Positions 9,392-18,267 of a DNA stretch of 64,000 bases are shown piece after piece. The position numbers and the translations under genes are program-made. The DNA comes from Naumannella halotolerans (lineage in GTDB: Bacteria; Actinomycetota; Actinomycetes; Propionibacteriales; Propionibacteriaceae): the NCBI RefSeq assembly GCF_004364645.1, contig NZ_SOAW01000004.1, forward strand, positions 1 to 64,000, written 5' to 3'. Positions within the stretch are counted from its first letter, which is position 1; each line of letters opens with the position of its first letter. The notes under the pieces were generated by a model that saw nothing but the letters and a program-made list of their open reading frames with translations, was not told the origin of the DNA and searched no databases.

Positions 9392-9453
9392 ATTAGTGAG
9401 CACCGCTCTTGTTATTAGTGTGCACTGCTCTCTACCGAAGGTCAAGAGCAGTG
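9392..9453. promoter_or_regulatory. TetR operator array between the ddn-like gene and tetR
   Basis: ATTAGTGaGCACcGCTCT (9392-9409) is repeated as ATTAGTGtGCACtGCTCT (9414-9431), 22 bp apart or about two helical turns. CACTGCTCT (9423-9431) also has a perfect inverted copy, AGAGCAGTG, at 9445-9453. The array fills the divergent promoter region. Confidence 0.7.
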
Positions 9454-9478
9454 TTCTTCTCTGTGACAGGATGATCCG

Positions 9479-10222
9479 GTGACCGAGCACCATCGCATCG
9501 TCCCCGGCAACCGGGCCGAGAACCGCGCCGCCATGGAGGCCGAGATCCTGCGGCTGGGCCGCGAACATCTCACCTCGGTCGGCGCCTCGGCGCTGTCATT
9601 GCGGGCCGTGGCACGCGATCTCGGGGTGGCCTCCTCCGCGGTCTATCGCTATGTCAGCAGCCGGGACGAACTGCTGACCAAGTTGGTGGTGGAGGCCTAC
9701 AACGATCTCGCCGACGCTGCGGCGCGAGCGATCGCCCCGATCGCGGACCCCGGCGACCGGCTGCGCGCGACAGCACTGGCCATGCGCGCCTGGGCCGTGG
9801 CCGACCCGCCCCGGTGGGCCCTGCTCTACGGCAGCCCGGTGATCGGGTACGCCGCCCCGGCCGACCTGACCACCGTGCCGGGCACGCGGGTGATCGCCTT
9901 GGTGCTCGCCGAGTTGGCTGCAGCCGGCGATGCCCGACTGCTGCGCCCGGACCTGCAACGGCCACCGGCGGCGATCACGACCGACCTGCAGCGCGCGGCC
10001 GAGGAACTGCAGGTCACGACCTCCGCGTCCGTGGTCGCCGCCGGTACGCTGCTCTGGTCGGTGATCATCGGCGGAATCAGCCTGGAGGTCTTCGGCCAGT
10101 ACGGAGACGAATCCTTCTCCGATCCCGAAGCCTTGTTCGCGCACCAGATCCGGCAGGTGCTGGCATCGATCTTCGTCGACGCCGCCGATTCCGCCACCGG
10201 CGGAGAACCGGGCGCCCACTAG
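9479..10222 (+). CDS. TetR-family transcriptional regulator
   Basis: One-component repressor of 247 aa. The N-terminal helix-turn-helix spans about residues 38-62 (LSLRAVARDLGVASSAVYRYVSS), a standard TetR DNA-binding motif. The C-terminal half resembles the WHG-type ligand-binding domain. The GTG start at 9479 has AGGA upstream. Divergence from the Ddn-like gene across a direct and inverted repeat array suggests it represses both that gene and itself. The ligand is unknown. Confidence 0.88.
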   Translation: MTEHHRIVPGNRAENRAAMEAEILRLGREHLTSVGASALSLRAVARDLGVASSAVYRYVSSRDELLTKLVVEAYNDLADAAARAIAPIADPGDRLRATALAMRAWAVADPPRWALLYGSPVIGYAAPADLTTVPGTRVIALVLAELAAAGDARLLRPDLQRPPAAITTDLQRAAEELQVTTSASVVAAGTLLWSVIIGGISLEVFGQYGDESFSDPEALFAHQIRQVLASIFVDAADSATGGEPGAH

Positions 10223-10320
10223 CATCGGGCAGATCCCGCCCGGCCAGCAGTGGCCGCCCGGCGGTGAACCAGCCTTTATCGCAACAGACAGCCGTATCGC
10301 AGCAGACAGGAAGGTGCCCG

Positions 10321-11115
10321 ATGCTCTCACGCGCCCGAGCCAGGGCGATCGTTGCGTCCAAGGGATTCCAGCTGGCGGTGGTCGGGACGATCTTCGCCAA
10401 TGCGATCGCCGTCGGTCTGGAGTCCTCCCCGACCATCCTGGAACGTCATGGCACCGCACTGCGGGTGGCCGAGATCCTGATCGTGATCGCGCTCTGCGTC
10501 GAGCTCGGCCTCCGCCTGTGGGCCGAGGGCAAGCGCTTCTTCCGCAGCGGCTGGAACTGGTTCGACCTGCTGATCGTCCTGGTGGCCCTGATCCCGGCCG
10601 TCAGCCATCTCCGGGTGCTGCGCGTGCTGCGGGTGCTGCAATTGGCCCGGTTGGTCTCGATCCTGCCCAGTCTGCGCCGGATCGTCTCGGCGATGATGTC
10701 GGCGGTACCGAGCATCTTCACCGTGATCATGATGCTGGGCGTCGCGCTCTACAGCGGCGCGGTGATCGGCACCCATCTGTTCTCCGATGTCGATGAGTAC
10801 TTCGGCAGTCTTGGCCGGTCGATGTTCACCATGTTCGAGATCATGACCATCGAGGCCTGGCCCGATGTCGCCGCAGCGGTGATGGACAAGCACCCGGCCG
10901 GCTGGATCTTCTTCGTCATCTATCTGGTGATCGTCGGCTTCATCATGCTCAATCTGCTGATCGGTGTGATCGTCTCGGCGATGGAGACCGAGGTGAACCG
11001 GGAGCGTCTGGAAGCCGACCAGGAGCTGGAACGGATCCAGTACGAGGCGATCATGGCCAAGCTGGAACGGATCGAACGCCGGCTCGGCCCCGAGGGCAGC
11101 GACAAGGGGACGTGA
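10321..11115 (+). CDS. Bacterial voltage-gated sodium channel-like protein (BacNav family)
   Basis: A single-domain six-helix channel subunit of 264 aa, expected to form a membrane tetramer. S4 (about 96-110) carries R98, R101, R104 and R110 at mostly three-residue spacing. The pore helix and filter read FTMFEIMTIEAWPD; residues 176-180 (TIEAW) match the TLESW filter of NaChBac-type channels with conservative changes. S6 is about 193-222, and a charged heptad-like tail at 224-256 looks like the tetramerising coiled coil of this family. ATG 10321 has AGGAAGG at good spacing; a longer frame from 9814 overlaps the TetR gene and is not used. Its stop lies within a terminator hairpin. Confidence 0.9.
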   Translation: MLSRARARAIVASKGFQLAVVGTIFANAIAVGLESSPTILERHGTALRVAEILIVIALCVELGLRLWAEGKRFFRSGWNWFDLLIVLVALIPAVSHLRVLRVLRVLQLARLVSILPSLRRIVSAMMSAVPSIFTVIMMLGVALYSGAVIGTHLFSDVDEYFGSLGRSMFTMFEIMTIEAWPDVAAAVMDKHPAGWIFFVIYLVIVGFIMLNLLIGVIVSAMETEVNRERLEADQELERIQYEAIMAKLERIERRLGPEGSDKGT

Positions 11116-11133
11116 CCGCCGGTCACGTCCCCT
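11105..11133. terminator. Bidirectional terminator between convergent genes
   Basis: A perfect 13-bp inverted repeat (11105-11117 and 11121-11133) has a 3-nt loop and begins inside the last codons of the channel gene. It can serve both the channel gene and the convergent ABC operon. Confidence 0.75.
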
Positions 11134-11154
11134 CGTATCGCGTTCAGTCCTGGA

Positions 11155-12309
11155 TCAGTTGCCGCCCTCGGTGAGGGTCACCTCGATCGGCGTGAAGGAC
11201 TCCCCGGTCAGATCCAGATCGGGTTGCTCCTCGGCCAGCTCATCCAGTGCCCGCTGCATGTACTCGGTGGTGTAGGCGGTCTCCGGCGGCGCGGTGGTGA
11301 TGATCTGTTCACCGTTCTCGTTGGTCGTCCGCAACGCCAGATCGACCGTCCGGTCCCATGCCTCGGGATCCATCATGCCGATCCCGTTCGGCGACGGCCA
11401 GATCAGCTTGTTGATCTCGTTCACCATCCACTTCTCATGGGTGAGCGGCCAGCTCGACCCCTCCTCGATCACCACATCGGCCATCTCCTCGGGATTCTGT
11501 GCCGCATAGGCCCACCCCTGGGCGACCGCCTTCAGGAAGGAGACCGTGGTCTCCTGGTAGGCGGGGTCGGACTCCAGCCGCCCGGCATCGGCCCAGATCG
11601 CATCCTGCAGCATCGCGCCGCCGGTGTCTTCCTCGTAGCTGATCACGTTGAAGTCCTCCGGGGTGTACAGCGCACCGGTGTCGGGATTCACCGTCTCCAG
11701 CAATTGGGCGTACTCGTTGTACGTCATCGCCTGGGCCGCATCGATGTCACCTTGCAGAAAGGCGTTCATGTTGAAGTCCTGGGTGATGATCTCCACCGAG
11801 TTGGAATCGAGGCCTTCCTCGGCCATGGCGGCGAAGATCTCCCACTCGTTGCCGAATCCCCAGCTGCCGATCCGCTTGCCCTCGAAGTCGGCGACGCTGG
11901 TGATCCCGCTGTCGGCCATCGAGACCTGCAGCGTGCCCGAGGTCTGCAGGATCTGGGCGATGTTGGTGATGTTGGCACCGGACTCAATCGACCCGAGCAC
12001 CTTCGGCACCCAGGCGATGGCGTAGTCGGCCTCACCGTTCACCAGTGCATCCTGCGGCACGATGTCACCACCGGAGGGGACGATCTCGACATCCAGGCCC
12101 TGCTCCTCGAAGAAGCCCTGCTCGAGTGCTGCGTAGTACCCGGCGAACTGTCCCTGCGGCAACCACTGCAGTTGCAGGGTGACCTCGGTCAGCTCACCGC
12201 CCCCGTCACCCCCCGGTTCGGACCCTCCGTCGGAGGAACAGGCGGTGAGCGCGAGTGCTGCACTCGCGGCCACCAGGCCGGCCGCAATGCGGCGCATCGG
12301 TGTGGTCAT
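11155..12309 (-). CDS. ABC transporter substrate-binding lipoprotein, NMT1/THI5-like
   Basis: Extracellular solute receptor, 384 aa from ATG 12309, with GGGGAG seven bases upstream. The signal peptide ends in LALTAC, a lipobox, followed by a Ser/Gly/Glu linker. The fold matches NMT1/THI5-like receptors for pyrimidine, thiamine-precursor or sulfonate-type ligands (LQWLPQGQFAGYYAALEQGF, then PSGGDIVPQDAL). It is the last gene of a seven-gene operon, after both permeases and the ATPase. With dihydropyrimidinase and beta-ureidopropionase upstream, the ligand is probably a pyrimidine or hydantoin-like compound; this is inference from context. Confidence 0.88.
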   Translation of the reverse strand: MTTPMRRIAAGLVAASAALALTACSSDGGSEPGGDGGGELTEVTLQLQWLPQGQFAGYYAALEQGFFEEQGLDVEIVPSGGDIVPQDALVNGEADYAIAWVPKVLGSIESGANITNIAQILQTSGTLQVSMADSGITSVADFEGKRIGSWGFGNEWEIFAAMAEEGLDSNSVEIITQDFNMNAFLQGDIDAAQAMTYNEYAQLLETVNPDTGALYTPEDFNVISYEEDTGGAMLQDAIWADAGRLESDPAYQETTVSFLKAVAQGWAYAAQNPEEMADVVIEEGSSWPLTHEKWMVNEINKLIWPSPNGIGMMDPEAWDRTVDLALRTTNENGEQIITTAPPETAYTTEYMQRALDELAEEQPDLDLTGESFTPIEVTLTEGGN

Positions 12310-12336
12310 GGATCTCCCCTTCATTGATGATCACCG

Positions 12337-13125
12337 TCAATGGCTGCTTGCCGACGGACGCCCCCCGCGGGCTGTTGCCCACCGCTCCATTGCGGCGGTG
12401 ACGAGAAAGAACACCAGTCCGAGCAGGATCGCCACGGCCACATAGGCCCAGGCGCGTGCGTACTGACTGGAAGCCGAGGCGGTGGTGATGAAACTGCCGA
12501 TACCGCCTCGCGGGCCGCCGAAGTACTCCGCGACCAGTGCCGAGATGACCGCCAGGGAACTGGCGATCCGGACCCCGGTGAAGATGAACGGTACGGCCGC
12601 CGGCAGGGTCAGCACTCGCAGCGTCTGCCAGGTGCTGGCGGCATAGGCCCGCAGCAGTTCCCGGTGCACCGGCCGGGTCTGCCGCAGACCACGCAGGGTG
12701 TTGACGAAGACCGGGGTGAACGCGGCCAGACCGGCGATCATCTGCCGGCCGGTCTCGGCGTCGGCACCGAACATGGTGTTCAGCACCGGCGCCAGGGCGA
12801 CGATCGGTACGACCGCGAGCGCGGCGACCACCGGTGCGGCCATCGCATCGATCGGTTTCGCCATCGACGCGGCCAGGGCGAGCACCACCCCGATCACGGT
12901 GCCGCCGACCAGACCGACCAGGGCATTCCAGCCGGTCACCTTGGCGGCGGCGAACAACTCCGGGGCGAAGGCGACGAACTCCCCCGCGATCGCTCCCGGG
13001 CTGGGCAACAGGTAGTCGTCGACCACTCCGGAACCGGCCAACGCCTGCCACAGGCCGAGCGCAATCACCCCCAGGGCGACCGGCGCGATCACCCGGGTGG
13101 CCGGCGCTTCGGCGATGCTGGCCAT
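12337..13125 (-). CDS. ABC transporter permease (importer, SsuC/TauC type)
   Basis: Integral membrane permease of 262 aa with about six hydrophobic helices. The EAA-type coupling region is near RAYAASTWQTLRVLTLPAAVPF, which contacts the ATPase. Its start overlaps the ATPase stop by one base (TGATG), showing translational coupling. With the second permease it probably forms a heterodimeric channel. The family imports nitrate, sulfonates, taurine or pyrimidine-type compounds. Confidence 0.9.
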   Translation of the reverse strand: MASIAEAPATRVIAPVALGVIALGLWQALAGSGVVDDYLLPSPGAIAGEFVAFAPELFAAAKVTGWNALVGLVGGTVIGVVLALAASMAKPIDAMAAPVVAALAVVPIVALAPVLNTMFGADAETGRQMIAGLAAFTPVFVNTLRGLRQTRPVHRELLRAYAASTWQTLRVLTLPAAVPFIFTGVRIASSLAVISALVAEYFGGPRGGIGSFITTASASSQYARAWAYVAVAILLGLVFFLVTAAMERWATARGGRPSASSH

Positions 13126-13916
13126 CAGTGTGCCGCTCCTGCGTGCAGCGCCTCACGTACCGCGGTCACCATGGCAAAGTACGGGGCACTCTGGCGCAGT
13201 TCCTCGTCGCGGGCAGCGCCGTCGAACTCCATGGTCACGATCTCCTGGATCCTGCCCGGTCGTGGCGACATCACGACCACCCGGTCGGAGAGGAAGGCCG
13301 CCTCGGGGATCGAGTGGGTGACGAAGACGACCGCCGCCTCGGTCTCCTTGGTGATCCGTACCAGTTCGGACTGCAACCGCTCGCGGGTCATCTCGTCCAG
13401 CGCACCGTACGGTTCGTCCATCAGCAGCAGTTTCGGCCGCTCGGCCAGCGAGCGGGCGATCGCGACCCGCTGCTGCATACCGCCGGAGAGCTGGTCGGGA
13501 TAGTGCTTGGCGAAGTCGGGCAGACCTACCAGTTCCAGCAGTTCCTTCGCCCGGGCGGTCCTCGCCGCCTTGCCGACCCCGTGCAGTTCCAACGGCAGTT
13601 CGATGTTGGCCAGGACGGTCCGCCAGGGCAGTAGCCCCGCCTGCTGGAACGCGATGCCGTAGTCTTGGTCGAGTCGTGCCTGCCGGGCGAACTTGCCGAA
13701 CACCCGGACCGCTCCGGTGGTCGGTTGTTCCAGATCGGCGATCACCCGCAGCAGGGTGGACTTGCCACATCCGGAGGGGCCGATCAAGGAGACGAACTCA
13801 CCGGCCGCGATCGTCAGCTCGATCCCCTGCAGGGCGACCACTTCACCCGAACCGGTGGCGAACCGCTTGTCCACCGCATCGACGGCGACAGCCGGTTCCC
13901 TGGACTCAGCACTCAT
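13125..13916 (-). CDS. ABC transporter ATP-binding protein
   Basis: Cytoplasmic ATPase of the nitrate/sulfonate/taurine/pyrimidine importer family, 263 aa. It has a Walker A (IGPSGCGKSTLLR), the signature LSGGMQQRVAIARSL and a Walker B (LLLMDEPYGALDE). It sits between its two permease genes and overlaps each by one and four bases. It energises uptake with the substrate-binding lipoprotein encoded two genes downstream. Confidence 0.94.
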   Translation of the reverse strand: MSAESREPAVAVDAVDKRFATGSGEVVALQGIELTIAAGEFVSLIGPSGCGKSTLLRVIADLEQPTTGAVRVFGKFARQARLDQDYGIAFQQAGLLPWRTVLANIELPLELHGVGKAARTARAKELLELVGLPDFAKHYPDQLSGGMQQRVAIARSLAERPKLLLMDEPYGALDEMTRERLQSELVRITKETEAAVVFVTHSIPEAAFLSDRVVVMSPRPGRIQEIVTMEFDGAARDEELRQSAPYFAMVTAVREALHAGAAH

Positions 13917-14827
13917 GCATTGACCTCCGCGCGTCGATAGTTCTTCAAGATCATTCCGAGGATGCCGACCGAGCCGGCGGCGATCAGGCCCAGCAGGACC
14001 GCACCGATGATCGGCGCCCAGGCCTTCTCCGGGTCACCGGATGCCTGACCGGCGAAGGTCACCAGCATCCGGCCGATCCCGCCCTGCATACCGGTGGATA
14101 CCTCGGCAACCACCGCGCCGACGACGGCATTCGCTGCGGCCAGTCGCAGCGCCGGCAGTAGGTAGGGCACCGCGGCCGGCAAGCGCAATCTGATCAAGGT
14201 CTTCGACCATCCGGCGGCATAGCTGCGGAACAGCTCGTTGTGGATGGCATCGGGGGAGTTCAAACCGCGCAGGGCACCGATGGCGATCGGGAAGAACGCC
14301 AGGTAGGAGGCAATCACCGCCACCGACATCCAATCGGCCCACTCGAAGTCACCGATCTCGATCTGTGAGCCCCAGGTTTTGACCAAAGGAGCGAAGGCGA
14401 TCAGCGGTACGGTCTGGCTCAGCACGACCCAGGGCAGGACGGCGGCCTCGGCGAGCTTCCAGCGCTGCATCAGCAGGGCCAGTGCCATGCCGATGACCAA
14501 CCCGACCAGCCAGCCGACCGCCGCGATCCCAAGGGTGACCGCACAGGCCAGCAACACGTCCAGCCACAACGGCTCCGAGCGGGAGGAACTGGTCGTCCCC
14601 TCGCTGATCCGGATGAAGATCTCCCAGATGTGGGGCATCGCCAGGTCGCTGGTACGGGGCAGCACCCGGACGCCGCCGATCACCAACCCGTCCTCGGGTC
14701 CGATGGCCTTGTAGCCCTCCCAGAGCAGCCCGAGCAGCAGTACCCCGGCCACACCCCAACCGATCCGCGACCAGTCCGGCCCGCGGCGGCGGGCCCGTAC
14801 CGCAGGTGCGGTGTCAGCTGCGCTCAT
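13913..14827 (-). CDS. ABC transporter permease (second subunit)
   Basis: Permease of 304 aa with multiple membrane helices and a larger periplasmic-type insertion near residues 40-80. The coupling loop includes RSYAAGWSKTLIRLRLPAAVPYL. It overlaps the ATPase gene by four bases. Two different permeases within one importer are common in pyrimidine- and hydantoin-linked NMT1-type systems. The start at 14827 is the longest frame; the hydrophobic core begins about 25 residues in. Confidence 0.88.
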   Translation of the reverse strand: MSAADTAPAVRARRRGPDWSRIGWGVAGVLLLGLLWEGYKAIGPEDGLVIGGVRVLPRTSDLAMPHIWEIFIRISEGTTSSSRSEPLWLDVLLACAVTLGIAAVGWLVGLVIGMALALLMQRWKLAEAAVLPWVVLSQTVPLIAFAPLVKTWGSQIEIGDFEWADWMSVAVIASYLAFFPIAIGALRGLNSPDAIHNELFRSYAAGWSKTLIRLRLPAAVPYLLPALRLAAANAVVGAVVAEVSTGMQGGIGRMLVTFAGQASGDPEKAWAPIIGAVLLGLIAAGSVGILGMILKNYRRAEVNA

Positions 14828-14865
14828 ACCGCGACCCGATCATGATCACTTCGGACCACCGAAGA

Positions 14866-15882
14866 TCAGGCACGGGCGGTCACCGTCTCCCGCAGTGCCG
14901 GGATCACCACCTCACCGTAGACCCGCAGGGTCTCCTCCTTGTTGTCGTGCTGGAGATACCCGGCGAACTGGTCGACTCCCAACGCCTTCAGCGCCTGCAG
15001 CTTCTCGATGTGCTGTTCGGCGGTGCCCAGCAGGCAGAACCGGTCGACGATCTCGTCCGGCACGAAGTCGACATGATCGTTCCCGGCGCGACCGTGGGTG
15101 TTGTAGTCGTACCCGGTCCGGCCGGCGATGTAGTCGGTCAGGGCCTGCGGCACCGAGCCCTGGTCGCCGTACTTAGCGACGATGTCGGCGACATGGTTGC
15201 CGACCATTCCGCCGAACCAGCGGCTCTGGTCCCGCATGTGCTGCAGGTCGTCACCGATGTACATCGGTGCGGCGACGCAGATCTTCACCGTCGACGGATC
15301 GCGTCCGGCATCGGCGGCTGCGGTACGGACGGTGTTGATCATCCATTCGGCGATGTCCAGATCGGCCAGCTGCAGGATGAACCCGTCCCCGACCTCACCG
15401 GCCAGTTGCAACGCCCGCGGACCGTAGGCGGCCACCCAGACATCCAACTGGCTGCCGCTCGACCAGGGGAACTGCAAGGTGGCGCCGTTGTACTCCACCG
15501 CCCGGGAGTTCGCCAGCTCCCGGATCACATGGATCGATTCCCGCAGCGCCTTCAAGGTGGTCGGCCTGCCACCGGTCACCCGTACCGCGCTGTCGCCGCG
15601 ACCGATGCCGCAGATCGTCCGGTTGCCGTACATCTCGTTCAGCGTGGCGTAGAGGCTGGCGGTGACGGTCCAGTCCCGGGTGGCCGGGTTGGTGACGAAC
15701 GGCCCCACCTTGATCTTGCGGGTCTCGGCCAGGATCGCCGAGTAAAGCACATAGGGCTCCTGCCACAGCAGATGGGAGTCGAAGGTCCAGGCATGACTGA
15801 AACCGTGCTGTTCGGCCAACTTGGCCAAGGCGACGGTCCGGCTGGCCGGAGGGTCGGGTTGCAGTACTGCGCCGAATTCCAT
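14866..15882 (-). CDS. LLM-class flavin/F420-dependent oxidoreductase
   Basis: Bacterial luciferase-like TIM barrel, 338 aa, starting with MEFGAVLQPDPPASRTVALA at 15882; the longer frame to 16227 overlaps the dihydropyrimidinase gene. The pattern FSHAWTFDSHLLWQEPYVL and CGIGRGDSAVRV fits F420-dependent LLM proteins that accompany hydantoinase genes (the TIGR03842-type group, from memory). It lies 14 bp after dihydropyrimidinase in the same operon. A role in oxidising or reducing the imported ring is plausible. It lacks obvious similarity in context to RutA, so no precise reaction is claimed. Confidence 0.85.
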   Translation of the reverse strand: MEFGAVLQPDPPASRTVALAKLAEQHGFSHAWTFDSHLLWQEPYVLYSAILAETRKIKVGPFVTNPATRDWTVTASLYATLNEMYGNRTICGIGRGDSAVRVTGGRPTTLKALRESIHVIRELANSRAVEYNGATLQFPWSSGSQLDVWVAAYGPRALQLAGEVGDGFILQLADLDIAEWMINTVRTAAADAGRDPSTVKICVAAPMYIGDDLQHMRDQSRWFGGMVGNHVADIVAKYGDQGSVPQALTDYIAGRTGYDYNTHGRAGNDHVDFVPDEIVDRFCLLGTAEQHIEKLQALKALGVDQFAGYLQHDNKEETLRVYGEVVIPALRETVTARA

Positions 15883-15896
15883 GATCGGTTCCTGTC

Positions 15897-17342
15897 TCAG
15901 TTGAGGTACTGGCTGAGGCCACGCTTGATGTACTGCCCGTGTCCCTTGGTGCCGATGTAGTTGCCACCGTCGACGACCACCTTGCCGCGGGACAGCACGG
16001 TGTCCACCCGTCCGTCGATCTCGAATCCCTCCCAGGCCGAGTAGTCCATGTTCATGTGATGGCTGCGGCCGGTGGGATTGCCGTCGGCATCGACCGGCAG
16101 CCCGATCGAGGTGTGCCCGTTGGGGTCGTAGATCACCACATCGCCGTCGGCACCGGGGGCGATCACGCCCTTCTTGCCGTACATGCCGAACATCCGCGCC
16201 GGGGTGGTGGAGGTGATCTCCACCCACCGCTCCAGCGTCAGCTGACCGTTGACGACACCTTGGTACATCAGGTCCATCCGGTGCTCGACGCTGCCGATGC
16301 CGTTCGGGATCTTGGAGAAGTCACCGATCCCCAGCTCCTTCTGCTCCTTCATGCAGAACGGACAGTGGTCGGTGGAGACCATCTGGATGTCATTGGTCCG
16401 CAGGCTCTGCCACATGTGGTCCTGATGACCCTCGGCCCGCGAGCGCAGCGGCGTCGAGCAGACCCATTTGGCTCCCTCGAAACCGGGCGCACCGAGCTGT
16501 TCTTCCAAGGAGAGGTACAGGTACTGCGGGCAGGTCTCACCGAAGATGTTCAGGCCCTTGTCCCGGGCTGTGGCGATCTGGTCGACCGCCTGTTTGGCGC
16601 TGACATGCACCACGTAGAGCGGCGCACCGGTCAGGTCGGCGATCATGATCGCGCGGTGGGTGGCCTCCTCCTCGGCCTGCCACGGCCGGGTGATCCCGTG
16701 GTAGTAGGGGCCGGTGTTGCCGGCGGCGATCGCCTGCTGCACCAGGACGTCGATCATGGCGCCGTTCTCAGCGTGCATCATCATCATGGCGCCGTTCTCG
16801 GCACCCTTCTGGAAGGCCCGCAGGATCTGTCCGTCGTCGGAGAGGAAGACCCCCTTGTAGGCCATGAACAGCTTGAAGCTGGTGACGCCCTCGGTGATCA
16901 ACTCATCCATCGCCTTCAGCGACTCGTCGCCGACATCGGAGAGGATCTGATGGAAGCCGTAGTCGATCGCGCAGTTCCCACCGGCCTTCTCCTGCCACAG
17001 GTGGTACTGGTCGAGCGGACGCTGGTCGGGGTACTGGACGACGAAGTCGACGATGCTGGTCGTACCGCCGATCGCCGCTGCCGTGGTCCCGGTCTCGAAG
17101 GTGTCGGAGGCGAAGCTGCCCCCGAAGGGCATCTCCATGTGGGTGTGGGCATCGATCCCACCGGGGATCACGTACTTGCCGGTGGCATCGATCACCTGGT
17201 CGACATCGGCGGCCAGATCCGTACCCAGCAGGACACTGCCCGGCGCCAGTACGGCAACGATCTTCTCACCGTCGATCAGGACATCGGCAGCGGTCCTGCC
17301 GGTCGCGCTGACCACGGTTCCGTTCTTGATCAGGATGGTCAT
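15897..17342 (-). CDS. hydA: Dihydropyrimidinase / D-hydantoinase
   Basis: Zinc amidohydrolase that opens the ring of dihydrouracil, dihydrothymine or 5-substituted hydantoins to N-carbamoyl amino acids. It is 481 aa, the normal size. The binuclear metal site is visible: H66-T-H68 (GIDAHTHMEM), the lysine expected to be carboxylated, K163 in FMAYKG, a histidine in MMHAENG, VVHVSAK and the aspartate in STDHCPF. It lies 10 bp after the beta-ureidopropionase gene, so the two successive hydrolases of reductive pyrimidine catabolism are co-expressed. A dihydropyrimidine dehydrogenase is not present in this window. Confidence 0.95.
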   Translation of the reverse strand: MTILIKNGTVVSATGRTAADVLIDGEKIVAVLAPGSVLLGTDLAADVDQVIDATGKYVIPGGIDAHTHMEMPFGGSFASDTFETGTTAAAIGGTTSIVDFVVQYPDQRPLDQYHLWQEKAGGNCAIDYGFHQILSDVGDESLKAMDELITEGVTSFKLFMAYKGVFLSDDGQILRAFQKGAENGAMMMMHAENGAMIDVLVQQAIAAGNTGPYYHGITRPWQAEEEATHRAIMIADLTGAPLYVVHVSAKQAVDQIATARDKGLNIFGETCPQYLYLSLEEQLGAPGFEGAKWVCSTPLRSRAEGHQDHMWQSLRTNDIQMVSTDHCPFCMKEQKELGIGDFSKIPNGIGSVEHRMDLMYQGVVNGQLTLERWVEITSTTPARMFGMYGKKGVIAPGADGDVVIYDPNGHTSIGLPVDADGNPTGRSHHMNMDYSAWEGFEIDGRVDTVLSRGKVVVDGGNYIGTKGHGQYIKRGLSQYLN

Positions 17343-17352
17343 CAGAATCTCC

Positions 17353-18201
17353 TCACGGGGCGACGATGTCGCCGTAGCTGTCGGGACGACGATCGCGGTA
17401 GAACTGCCAGTCGTCGCGCATCTCCTGCACCAGTCCGAGATCGAGATCGCGGATCAGCAACTCCTCGGATTCACCCGAACCGCGCTCGCCGACGAAATTG
17501 CCTCGCGGGTCGATCACCTGGCTGGTGCCGTAGAAGTTCACCGCCTCGTCCCCGTACTCGTTGTCCTCCAGGCCGACCCGGTTGGGTTGCAGCACGAAGT
17601 AGCCGTTCGCCACCGCTGCGGCCGGCCCCTCGATCTCCCACAGCCGGTTGGAGAGGCCGGGTTTGGTGGCGTTGGGGTTGAAGACCATGTGGGCGTCGTT
17701 GAGCCCGAGTTCACGCCATCCCTCGGGGAAGTGGCGGTCGTAGCAGATGTAGGTGCCGACCCGGCCGACCGCGGTCTCGAACACCGGGTAGCCCAGGTTT
17801 CCGGGGCGGAAGTAGAACTTCTCCCAGAACTTGTCCACATGCGGGATGTGGTGTTTGCGGTACTTGCCCAGGATCGTGCCGTCGGCGTCGACGATCACAT
17901 TGGTGTTGTAGTAGACGCCGGTCTGCTCCTCCTCGTAGATCGGGAGGATGGTGACCATCGACAGTTCCTTGGCCAGGGCGGCGAAGCGCTGCACGATCGG
18001 GCCGTCGGCCGGCTCGGCGTAGCGGTAGTACTTCTTGTCCTGGGTGATCCCGAAGTAGGGACCATAGAAAAGCTCCTGGAAGCAGATCACCTGCGCACCC
18101 TGGGCGGCGGCATCGCGCATGAACTGCTCATGCCGGTCCAGCATCGACTCCTTGTCACCGGTCCAGGTGGTCTGGGTGATTGCTGCCCTGACTACGGTCA
18201 T
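17353..18201 (-). CDS. Beta-ureidopropionase / N-carbamoyl amidase (nitrilase superfamily)
   Basis: Carbon-nitrogen hydrolase of 282 aa that removes the carbamoyl group from N-carbamoyl-beta-alanine or a related N-carbamoyl amino acid. The catalytic triad is E43 (FQELFYGPYF), K116 (YRKHHIP) and C153 (YICYDRHFPEG). The sequence HHIPHVDKFWEKFYFRPGN resembles nitrilase-type beta-ureidopropionases. It is the first gene of the seven-gene operon and diverges from a MocR regulator over a 120-bp promoter region. Confidence 0.93.
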   Translation of the reverse strand: MTVVRAAITQTTWTGDKESMLDRHEQFMRDAAAQGAQVICFQELFYGPYFGITQDKKYYRYAEPADGPIVQRFAALAKELSMVTILPIYEEEQTGVYYNTNVIVDADGTILGKYRKHHIPHVDKFWEKFYFRPGNLGYPVFETAVGRVGTYICYDRHFPEGWRELGLNDAHMVFNPNATKPGLSNRLWEIEGPAAAVANGYFVLQPNRVGLEDNEYGDEAVNFYGTSQVIDPRGNFVGERGSGESEELLIRDLDLGLVQEMRDDWQFYRDRRPDSYGDIVAP

Positions 18202-18267
18202 CGTGGCCCTCCCCGGCAGTACAGCGCTTCCAACGAAACGTCACTGCCTCGTCCTGTAAGTTTTGTT

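Noticed and set aside
9814-10320. N-terminal extension of the channel protein
   Set aside because: It overlaps the TetR gene in another frame; ATG 10321 has a good ribosome-binding site and starts just before S1.
15883-16227. N-terminal extension of the LLM oxidoreductase
   Set aside because: The added part is read opposite the frame of dihydropyrimidinase codons and shows no similarity; the family start is at 15882.
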